DNA from: Clytia hemisphaerica
Lineage: Eukaryota; Cnidaria; Hydrozoa; Leptothecata; Clytiidae
DNA length: 64,000 bases
Assembly (NCBI GenBank): GCA_902728285.1
Contig: CACVBU010000402.1
Span: 851,930 to 915,929, forward strand
Direction: 5' to 3'
Positions 29,301 through 41,300 of the stretch are shown piece by piece. The notes below the pieces were generated by a model that saw only the letters and a program-made list of their open reading frames with translations, made no database searches and was not told the origin of the DNA. The position numbers were made by a program, and so were the translations under genes. Position 1 is the stretch's first letter, and each line of letters opens with the position of its first letter.

Positions 29301-32300
29301 TTGCTTACGTAAGCGATACGATGCAGTGCGACGAAGGTATCGAAGAACATATAGCTTTGCATATACCGATTTACAAAGTTTGTTGACATGAGCCTCCCAG
29401 TTCAAATTTTCGTCGAACTGAAGACCAAGCAGTTTATATACGGTAACTCTTTCGATCAATTGGTTTGCGTGATGAATATGGAAGGTCGGATGGGTTGGGT
29501 TAGCGAGATCGTGCAGCTTACCCATTCTGGAAGTCGATAAGAGCATGATCTTTGTCTTTTTGTTGTTGAACGCAAGATTGTTTTCGGTCGACCAATCTTT
29601 GAGTTGATCTAGGCGTTGTGTCATTCTGATGATTGCGGCTGGTAGTTCTTTAGGTCTACAATGTTCGTAATTTGTAGTATCGTCAGCATATTGGTTGGTA
29701 CTACCACCCTCGACGTTGTCTTGTAAGTCCACGGTGTATAGATTAAACAAGATCGGTCCGAGGATGGAGCCTTGTGGTACACCAAACTGAACATTGCCTT
29801 GTTCAGACTGCTTGTCGTCGACCTGAACAAATTGCTTGCGATCGCTGAGGTATGATAACATGAGCAACGCGGCCTTGTCGGAGAAGCCGATTTTCCGTAG
29901 TTTGGTTATGAGTGTCTTATAATCAACCGTGTCGAAGGCTTTCGAATAATCAAGAAATGCTGCGAGTGTGATTTCCCCTTTGTTCATTGCACCAACGATA
30001 TCATCTCGAATTTTCATAAGCAACGTTTCGGTCGAGTGACGTTTGCGAAAGCCAGATTGGGTTTGCTTATATATCTGATGTTGGTCAATGTAGTCTACGA
30101 TTTGTTTTGCCATTAAACGTTCAAAAAGTTTGGAGAGTATGGGTAGCACGGTGACAGGTCTGAATTGATCAGGAGTGGTGGATTGTTCTGTTTTCGGAAT
30201 AGGTGTTACTTTGCCGATTTTCCACTGTTGATGAAATGTGTTCTCGGCGATACCAGTGTTGATTATATACGTGAGTGGAGATGCGAGATGATCAGCAATA
30301 GGTTTGATGAGTGAAACTGGAAGATTGTCGTATCCAGAAGAGCAGTCAGTTCGAAGGTTCTTGATTTCTTTGACTACTTGTTCATAAGTGACGGGTTGGA
30401 ATTCGAATTCATGCTCAACATTTATAGCAAGATCTTGAAGAAGGAGCTGGATTTCCTCGATTGAAGTTGGCTGTGATCCAAGGATTCTAGGAGCTGTTGA
30501 AATGTAGTGATCGTTTAGTTCGGAGGGTTGAATATTGATAACACTTTTCTTTGGGTGGAGGATTCGGTGAATAAGCTTCCAGACTTCTTTCGGTTTTTTG
30601 GATGAGAGAAGTTTACGGTAGAAAGTTTTTTTGGTGTGTTTTACCTGTCTTTGGGTACTTTTTGGGTGGGTGGGGAGCCAAGTTTGTTTAATCAAACAAG
30701 TACCCGGGTACTTTTTGGGTGGGTGGGGAGCCAAGTTTGTTTAATCAAACAAGTACCCGGGTACTAATTGGGTGGGTCTTATGTGAATTTTCTTTGTAAA
30801 ATAAGTACTTCGACTCAATTTTGGTGAGTACTGGGGTGAGCAGTTTTATTTTGTTTTCAAGATAATTTAAGGGCTTTGAGACTTAAGTATTGTTAAAAAC
30901 CTGTGACATTTTTATTCCATCATTGGATGGTTAAAAATAAGTTACTTCTAGCATAAAATTTGACACGAAGAACAGATAAAAACATGATTCTGCCATATAA
31001 AAATATTATCGATGAAAAGAAAGTTTTAAATTGTTTTATATTGTTGATGTAATATCAAAACATAAAAAGACCTGCCAAGAAAAAGAAATTTAGGGCAAAG
31101 TTTTGAAGTGAAAGTGAAAGCCAAGGTCCTGTTTTGTTTGTTTTGATCGAGCTCCATCTGAGTGTTTCCCTTTCCTTCTATTCTATTATGTTTTCACGGT
31201 GTCATGTTTTTGGCTTCTTTTATTTCAAAAGCTTTCTTACGTTATTACAGTATAGTTGTGGGTTTACTTCTTTATTCAGCTTTATTAAGCCATTTTTTTT
31301 AGCCATTTTTGTATTATATTATTTTGTTTCTATTTACCACAATAGGTTGCTTGATTGCATGCTTTGACCTGATAATAACTTCTCTAAGACATTCTGGGTG
31401 GGCACTCACAACAAAGCTCAAAGAAGTATAACAAATGGAGTTTAGATTAAAAGTGTTACAGATTCTCGTTTTTAAAGTGAATTTTACTTGGGTCTTTTGC
31501 AACTGGTTATATTTAGTTTATATTAGTTTCTTATTTTATGTTTAGTTTTGCTAATTTACTCTGGTTTATACTTTTTATATTTCCAGATATTTCAGAAACT
31601 AGATCTTTTGTTAAAACTGTTCTAAGATTTTGTAAGATTGTGAAAAAGTGCTTTTACATTGTTTTCATCTGTTTTCATGTTTAAAAAATAAGGCAATCAA
31701 TATACCCGAATGTATTACTGTAAATTACGCCTGGCTTATTAGTTGGGCTAATAGTAAAGGAAAATTAAAATTAACAGTTATAAGGGTGGGTTTAATTTTG
31801 ATGAGTGTAGAATTGAGAAAGATTAATAAGTAATAAATTCATTTTTTGTAGGTATAGGGTCTAAGAAGGAAAAGTCCTTAAGTACCCGGGTACTTTTTGG
31901 GTTGGTATGGGGTCTAGAAGAGAAAAGTCCTTAAGTACCCGGGTACTTTTTGGGTGGGTATAGGGTCTAGAAGGGAAAAGTCATTAAGTACCCGGGTACT
32001 TATTTGGGTGGGTGGTATGAGTCAAAATTTTTTTTAGATAAGTACCCTCTCTAGGCTATGCTTTAGTACCCTGAGGCTTGACCCCCCCCTTTAGAATAGA
32101 ATGAAATAACCCTATAATAAACGCGAACCATATTAAGCTGAAACTAAACTAAATATTTGCTCAAAACAATTTGCCTGTCAAAGCCAGAGAATAAATTGTT
32201 TTAACAAAGACGTTAAAAACTTACTTCTAGAATAATTCCTTTCAGTGCATCTTCAGGCTTGACCAGTAAACGTTTAGCTGCCTGAAAATATGAAGACAAA

Positions 32301-35300
32301 AAATCATGAAATGAGTTCATCAACATTGATTTCCATTTAAATGATAAGCATTTTGAGAAATTCTGCATAGTAAAGTAAGTAAGTAAGTTTGCAACCGCAG
32401 TCGAAGGTGACCCGAACACTCCTTTTTCTCTAGCTGTCTACCCGGAGGTAGGGGAGGGCGCCACTCCTTTCCCTGGATTTTTCCACTAACCCTTGATCCG
32501 TCTTTTTAATTGCTGAGCGTCAAGCAGAGAGGCATCAAGTACCATATTGGAAATCTTTTGTTGTATGACCCGGCTGGAGATCGAACCCATAACCTTGCGC
32601 ACCGTAGCTGGATGCTCTACCTTCATGCTAAGGCCGCTCTGCATATTAGCTCAATGATTAAAACAAGGGGAGAGGGTACTACATTTGGTTTTTTTTATGT
32701 TGGTTAACAAAGGAAAGTAGTCTACAGTATAAAGAAATTCAAACCAAGTAACTTATCTAAAGATGTGTGAGAAATGTGTTTTTTATTAAATATATCTTAT
32801 CACTTTTTCTGATTTAGTAGCACTATGTTTTTACATACGCATGCGCATACTAATGCCAGGCTAGAGCACATACGTGAACGTTTATAAAATATTGCCGACT
32901 CAGCAACGTCGGACTTTTCAATAAAAAAAGCTTTAAAGGGGAACCCTCTAATATTTTTTAGCAAAATATGTAAATTTTAATCTTAAAGGACCCTTTGTAA
33001 ATGGGTGGGCTCTTCCAGAAAATATCCGTACAGGGGGGGGGGGTTGTGGTGGAGGATATATTGTCCGGGGGTAGCGAAAAATCATCAAAATTTGCCTTGT
33101 CCGGGGGTAAATTTGCTCTGTCCGCTGGGGGTAATTTGGGTTGTCCGGGGGGTCAACTGATGCTTATCCGGAGGGTAAATCCGGGGGGGGGGGTGGGGTA
33201 AAACCCGTTTTCCGGGGGGCTAAAAGTCACTTTGTCCGGGGGGTAAATCACTGAAAATTGTTATATCCTCCACCCCCCCCATATTCAAATTTTTTCTGGA
33301 AAAGTCCAATTTATGATTAATTTTCGAGTTATTGGTGAAATTATTGAAATTTACCTTAATAGGATGACGGAGCGTTGTGAACAAGGTAAGTCGTGAAGTA
33401 TCACGAACAAGAGATGGTTTACCAAGGCGTGCCTCAACAAACCTGAAATCATATGTAAGAAGATATTTATAAAATATACAGAACTCGCTCCCAAAGAGAA
33501 ACATATTGTAGTCTGGAAAGAGAGAAAGTTTGAGTATTTTTATAAGTGTCATCATGAACATATAAAAGACTGGACGTCCATTTTCTTTGTATTTTTGTAG
33601 AAAACAGCCACGTTTAAAATCATGGAATGTAACAATGGATTTTGATGATGTACCTCAGGGAAATACTTTGCCAACGACGACAAAACTTCGACAAAAACCT
33701 CAATTGTTCAACTCTTTTTAACTCTTTCATTTACATTATGAGGAAGGTAAGAGATGCAAAATACTTCGTCAACTTGTTAAAACTCCGGCTAATATTTTGG
33801 AAATTTGACTCAAAAGTATGGAATAATCTTTAGAGAGTATGGGATTCAGATAATGATATTCTTATAACACAGCCTCTCAACTTTCACATGCCATTTTTTC
33901 AAAGACATAGGAAATTTTTAAAAAAGTACACGTGCAGTAGAAATTCTGTAGTTGAACGTAGTAAAATATTGATAAAATTTCTTGCCAACTTTTATGAGAA
34001 AGTTTGAGAAGCTTTTTTGTGAAATAAAGTAATTTTCAAGCTGACTTTTGATGAGGTCTTGTTTGATTTAAAGTACAGGCGGTATCGAAGCTTGTTTCAA
34101 TTATTGTTGTATACCAATATAAACATTGTAATAATATTCAAAAATTTACGATGAGAGATTCATAGAGACAAGATAGCCTGTGAATTTGAAAACTATATCA
34201 AACTTAGTTATCATTATGAAAGAATCAGTTTGATATCTTTAAATACCCAGTTTTGCTTATACTCAGATGTTTAAATCGCATAATATTTTGTAGAGAAACT
34301 TTGGAACCTTTTCATTTTCCATTTCTTTTTCAATATACCTTTTCGACCGTGGCCGCCAATTGCCGCGCGGGCATTTTTTTTGTCCGCTTTATCCCACAAA
34401 AAGCACCCCAGTCCTTTTGTGACACATTTTTCTATTGTCTATATGTGCGAAAAAAGGACTGGGACGGTTTTAGTGGGATAAAAATGACCGCGCAGCAATT
34501 GGCGGCTACGGTCGAAAAGGTGTATTCCAAATATAACCTAACCTTGCAGTAACACCAGTGCCCATTTTAGCTGCATAAACACCAACTGCCAGTAGGGATA
34601 ACCCAGCAACCTATAAAACACAATGAAATATCAATACTATAAACAAGTAATGTTATTAGTAATGGCAAGATGTTAATCACAGAAGTATATTTTCCAACAG
34701 CTGAATGCTCGTGATTGGGATTACACGCTTTTTTTTAAGAAACACACTTTTAAGAAACAGGAGGCTCAGAATGCCTAAAAACTAAGAAACATCTAAGAAA
34801 CATGCTGAGGCTGAAAATGAAAAAATGACATTTTTAATTCGTTTTTTTTAAGAACCTTCCAATCAAAACATAGGCTGATTATGTCAAAAAGTTTAGAAAC
34901 ATGTAAGAAACATTTAAGGCCCAAAAGGCTGATTTCTTAAGAAACATTGAGGCTGCTTGGTAAAACTAGTTTCTTAAAAAAAAACAAACGTGTAATTCTT
35001 CATTTCTAGTAAAAATTCTGAAATGAAAATCAAGAAAACTTACTTAAAATAAAATAAAATTTTAAATAAAAACCTTAATAGTATTTGATGAGAATCATAT
35101 TTTAGCTAAATATGTAAATTTTAACTCACTGTGGACGATATTTTATCCCAGTCTGATAAGAAGTTAGTAATTCCAGTTCCTAGGATACTTCCTGCTGTCC
35201 TATAAAGGAATGTTGAACTATGTTTTTGATATACTCTGTGCCTACTTAAAGAGGCCCTCCAGTTTGTTAATTTTTTTAAGTTTTCGCCAACCTCCCTGGA

Positions 35301-38300
35301 CCTCATTGGGACACACCATTAATTGATTTTTGAAAATATTTTCAGCTGTAAAAAGAAGAGTCCGCTATTTTTTTCTCTAAATAGCCTGGGTTTAGTTTAG
35401 AATTACCTTATTTTGGTGTATTTTTAATAAATAATAATAATAATAATAAAGCTTTACAGGTTTGCAGGCCATCGCGAAGACACCATGGGCCTCTATAAAC
35501 CGCTCGTACTTTTTACAATGATCTTTTTGAAATAGAGCTTTTTTCGCGGGCTCCCCCGAACTTTCCATTTTGTGATGTCTCCCTTGATTTTAGCATTCCT
35601 TTTTTTGGCTTCTTTACACCATTCTTTGATCATTTGTCTTTCATTTTTAGAGATACAATATCTAGCCCCTTCTGCAAATAACCCCCCCCCCGTTTATTAG
35701 AATTTAAAGATTTCTCCAAACCCCCTGTTACTTTATTCTGAACACCGCTGTTAAGCACCTGAGAGTAGATAACTGTAAAAAATCAGACTGCAACGAGCAT
35801 CATTGAATACAGATCTTTATGTGTTTTTTTTCAGGTTAGTGAAATTACCTACTTTAAGGATTCCAATACAGTTTCTCTGTGTTCTTTTGCTTGCAGTTTG
35901 ATTTGTTCATTTCTGATGTCTTTGTTTTCTCGCTCAATTGCACCTCTAGACAGCAAAGAAAGAAGAGAAGAATAATAAGCAGATATTCAATAGGTAAAAG
36001 TTGGTTATCGAGATTTATTAACCCGAGGTGATGTAATATTCAACGAGGCAAGGTGAATGCCGAGTTGAATATACATCACCGAGGGTAAATAAATCCAATA
36101 ACCAACGAAAACCTATTGAATATATGTTTTATTATATACCTAGAGGCAAAAACAAAACATAAATTATGTAAATAGTCGAAAGATTCACATAAAACACTCC
36201 CATAATCGAACGTTCGAATGTTTTTCTTTTTTAATGATTTTCTTAATTACTTTGAGTCATAAAATTTGTTCATGAATCGACAACAGATTTATTTGAATGA
36301 ATTACTTTGATAAACAACAAGAGCGACAAAAAGATCAAACGTTGAAAGCAAAATTTGAAAAAAAATCTACCGTGGTATAATAGCCATGGTATATCAGGAA
36401 TTATTTAATGGCTGTTTTTGCCTACAGGTATGTAATAACCATATTTATATCTTGACACAAACATTGATTAAGCCACTATTATTGACAATAAATTTTCAAA
36501 TTTAATTATTTTAAGCATGTGATAAAAGTAAATGAAACATACTGTGCCTTCATTTTAGCGTCTAGCTTCTTCATTTCGTTTGTATGCCTGAGGCTGGCTT
36601 CATGTTCAACCGTAGCTGAAATAAAAAATATATTTTCAGAAAACTCTACGTGATTTCATTCATCTTTAACGGATTCAAACATTAACGACAGAAATCAAAT
36701 CTTGTCACACAACAAGCAAAGGTTGGTCGCTGTTTATATCCTGGTCCTTCCACCCATGGAAAAAAGGTGGTTGAAACGTTTGATCCCTGATCACTGATTC
36801 GATCTTCTAGAGTTACCTGTACGTACCCGTCAACCCATCTTGGGGAAGTTGTTGGCCCAGAACACAACAACTCTCACCATGGGAACCAAACGTCACATTG
36901 CTCAAAAAAAAGATATTTGATATCACAAATCAAATACTATAAAAATCAATGAAAAAGAAACACCAGTTGCAAAAACACCATCAAAAAGTGAACACACGAG
37001 GTTGACAGTGGTAGTCCCCTGTCATAGAAATGCTTACCACGCCCATTGGTTTATCCTTTCGAAGCAACAAAACATCAACTAAACAACATCGACAAACAAC
37101 AAACTTATACAAGCAACTAGTCTACACGTTAGAAGCTCCAGGCTTTTAGGCCTTACTCTTGGTCTATAGGCACTGCTATAGGCGGCCACTAGTAACCCCC
37201 ACCGGGAATTGCTTTAATAGGTTTAAACATAATAGACAACTTTCACAAAAGATGATTATCAATAGAGATTTCAAATAAAAGAATGTTTAATTCACAGCTG
37301 ATTGGCTTCGGTTTTGAAAATCTCTATTGCTTCATTAAAACCTCAGTGCGCAAGCGATTTTTCCGGAGAAATTCAATATTCAAAACAACTTGCAACTACT
37401 TCATTTCATAGATATATTTACATCGCTGATGATTCAGTTCCTCTTCACAAAAATATTCAATCAGGAATTCTCAGTGTTTCTCATTTTGCCAAAAGCTTAG
37501 GGTCCTTCTTTCATTAGATGTTTTAAGGAGATAAAATCAGATCAGACTTAACCCCAAAGATCAAAATTTTTCAAAACAGTGAACAAAATTTTTCTGTCTG
37601 CTCATTAAAACTTGAACAGTTAAACAGTCCTAAAATGAATAAATTTTGCGATTTGTAAAAAGTAAAATGACTGATTTAAGGAAGTTCTTTTAAGCTGAAA
37701 TTTCTCAAGAACAAAATTTCCGTTAAAAGTACAAAAATTCAGGTTAAATACCAAAAAGCACAGAGAAGCATCTGTAATCTAGAAAAGTGCTACCATGTTT
37801 ATACCTCAATACTATTGGTTAAGCTTTGCACCCTTTTGGATCTTTTTTATCTGCAATGATGTTATTTTGAGTTGTAAAACATTAAAACTTTCCAGCAACG
37901 GTAGGTCTGCTTTAACTGACCACACAAAAGGAGCAAAGCATTCAGCTGAATTTTTTCCGACAAAATCTAAATCTAAAAGTGTTTCTTCAAATGAGACTTG
38001 CATCAATGTTGCTGACGATTCAAACAAGCAACAGCCTCCAGAAGTTACAAAGAAGCAACAAACTCACACTTCTATTATGATACTACCAAAGCTGAAATAA
38101 TTTGGTCACTTAAATCTATTATGTCTGGGTTCTGCAATCGCTCTAATGACAAATTATCAGAACTTTTCTCATGCATGTTTCCTGACAGCAATATCGCTAA
38201 ATCATTCAGTCTGTTATATTATTTTTATCCCCACTAGCTGAAAAAGTCCTACTGGGTCTGTGAGAAGGGAGTGTTACTAATTATTATCAACTTTGACATC

Positions 38301-41300
38301 AATGAGAGGCAGGTAGTCATTTGAAAAGTCCATGCATGTGGTTAATCACACTTTAAAAGCTAATTTTTTAGTATTAATAAGGCGTGTGATAAGGTTTTAC
38401 AAATGCTATTGTAGGCAGATGTCACAAAGCTAGTATCATAATAATGATCATAAAGCATTTTATTTGATCTAAGCTAAGATATAGCATTGATAGATTAAAG
38501 AAAGATCATAAAATGTGTTCACCTCTCCTCATTGCTTCTTGTTTTTTGACAGATTCTTCTTGTTTGGCCAAATTGTCTTCATTCATCCTTTGCTAAAAGA
38601 AAATACACTCAATAAATGTTTACTGACATTCACTCCTTGTAAAAATATTATCTAAAAAGGACCAGAATACCAGTAGTTGAATATTTTCAAACCATCTGAA
38701 ATTCAGTAGGGCAGAAACATGTTCTAAATAATTATCAAGAAATAGCAACATAGATTTTCGCCTTCTGTAATGGTTTACCTGTTGTGTTAACTGATCATCA
38801 TATCTTTTGCGGGCTAACTGGTCTTGGAATTGTGCTCTCTAATAAAATAGAAATAAACCAGTATTGCTTGGATGTTGTAACTTAAATTACAAATTCTGTA
38901 GCTCCCTTAAAGAAGCTCAAAGGAAGCATTCCCTAAAATGTATTGAATTTATGATTTTATAGGCAGATCGTATACAATACATGCACCTAAATAAAGAAAA
39001 TTGTAAAAAGAAGACAGTTCGCCTATATAAAAGAATCAAGATGGAATCTAGTTAAAATTGTATGCGAGAGTTCATTAGGAAAACAAGTGATACTTTGATG
39101 GACCTACCTGGATTATGCATTTAACACGTTTATAATTGATATCTACGTGACGTGACCATTAAACAATCATTCAGAACACAAATAGTGACGATCTATTAAA
39201 ATTAGTCGTTTGTTTCTTATAAAAAAACGTTTAGAAACCAAAATTTCATGCTCTTGAAATGTTCTTTCATATTCAAGACTTCGTGAGCAAAAAAACATCT
39301 CCAAAAAATTGAGTAATTTGGCTAAGAACATTGATGTATGCTTATTAATAGTGATTCTTACTGATAAAGATGCTTTTTTTGAGCTGAAAAATTCATTTTT
39401 TACAAAAGTCTGCTTGAGCCATCTTTTATCTACTTTCATACAAAAAATCAGAAAAAAACAATGGTCCAATATTTCACTAAGTCCAAAAAACCCTTTTATG
39501 GCCGTTTTTTAGCTGAACTATACCCCACAATTTTTTTCTCCAAAACTCGGGCTCCGTCACATTGAGGGTTTATAATTATGCATCTTTATGCAAAAAATCG
39601 TAGAAAATGAAAGAGCCAATCAATCGAATACCTAAGTAATTGATAATGTGCTTATAAAAAAATATCGAATTTGGCCAGTTTTTCAATAAAAACATGCCAA
39701 ACAACCAAAATTTTCTGTCTAAACACTCGTGAGAAAAGAAAAACATCTATCTCATAAAAAGATTGAGTAATTTGACTAAGAACATTGATGTATGCTTATT
39801 AATAGTGATTCTTATAGATAAACATGCGTTTTTTGAGCCGTCAAATTTTTTTTGCAAAAATCTGCTTAAGCCATCTTTTACCTATGATGGTACCCTACTT
39901 TTATGCATAAAATTTGAAAAAATTAATGATCCAATTTTTCACAAAGTCCAAAAAACCTGTTTTTTAACCGTTTTTTGGCCCAAATTTGCTCAAAAACATT
40001 TTTTTTCGAAAATCGGGTTCTGTCACATTCAAGGGTTTATAGTTATGCATCTTTGTGTAAAAAAAATCATAAAGAATGAAAGAGCCAATCTCGAGAAAAG
40101 CCAATACCTAAGTAATTGATAATGTGCTTATAAAAAAATATCGAATTTGGCCAGTTTTTCTATAAAAACACGCCAAGCAACCCAAATTTCCTGTCTAAAC
40201 ACACATATTCTTCAAAAGTAAGTCCTCTTGAGCAGAAAAAACATCTATCTCATAAAAAAATTGAGTAATTTGACTAAGAACATTGATGTATGCTTATTAA
40301 TAGTGATTCTTATAGATAAACATGCGTTTTTTGAGCCAACAAAATTTTTTTGCAAAAATCTGCTTGAGCCATCTTATACCTATGATGGTACCCTACTTTC
40401 GTGCAAAAAATCAGAAAAAATTAATGATCCAATTTTTCACAAAGTCCAAAAAAGCCGTTTTTTAGCCGTTTTTTGGCCCAAATTTGCCCCAAAACATTTT
40501 TTTTCGAAAATCAGGTTCTGTCACATTCAAGGGTTTATAGTTATGCATCTTTGTGTAAAAAATCATAAAGAATGAAAGAGCCAATCTCGAGAAAAGCCAA
40601 TACCTAAGTAATTGATAATGTGCTTATAAAAAATATCGAATTTGGCCAGTTTTTCTATAAAAACACGCCAAGCAACCCAAATTTCCTGTCTAAACACACA
40701 TATTCTTCAAAAGTAAGTCCTCTTGAGCAGAAAAAACATCTATCTCATAAAAAAATTGAGTAATTTGACTAAGAACATTGATGTATGCTTATTAATAGTG
40801 ATTCTTATAGATAAACATGCGTTTTTTGAGCCAACAAAATTTTTTTGCAAAAATCTGCTTGAGCCATCTTATACCTATGATGGTACCCTACTTTCGTGCA
40901 AAAAATCAGAAAAAATTAATGATCCAATTTTTCACAAAGTCCAAAAAAGCCGTTTTTTAGCCGTTTTTTGGCCCAAATTTGCCCCAAAACATTTTTTTTC
41001 GAAAATCAGGTTCTGTCACATTCAAGGGTTTATAGTTATGCATCTTTGTGTAAAAAATCATAAAGAATGAAAGAGCCAATCTCGAGAAAAGCCAATACCT
41101 AAGTAATTGATAATGTGCTTATAAAAAAATATCGAATTTGGCCAGTTTTTCTATAAAAACACGCCAAGCAACCCAAATTTCCTGTCTAAACACACAAATT
41201 CTTCAAAAGTAAGCCCTCTTGAGCAGAAAAAACATCTATCTCATAAAAAAATTGAGTAATTTGACTAAGAACATCGATGTATGCTTATTAATAGTGATTC

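Larger units (their letters stand above)
27908..32089. mobile_element. element A of the GTAC-palindrome family (7-bp TSD, GTACCCGGGTAC arrays)
   Basis: The left end CAGGGGGGGGGGTCAAGCC, followed by TCAGGGTACTAAAG, is inverted at the right as CTTTAGTACCCTGAGGCTTG plus eight C; the final TG is missing there. It is flanked by the 7-bp repeat TTTAGAA (27901-27907 and 32090-32096). Near both ends are copies of the 12-bp palindrome GTACCCGGGTAC followed by TTTTTGGGTGGGT: around 27985 and 30650-30775 on the left, about 31880-32010 on the right. All have the same orientation. The left array is interrupted by the LINE at 27995-30652. Without that LINE the element would be about 1.5 kb. No transposase is seen. 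It lies in the ATAD3 intron between exons 12 and 13. Confidence 0.88.
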
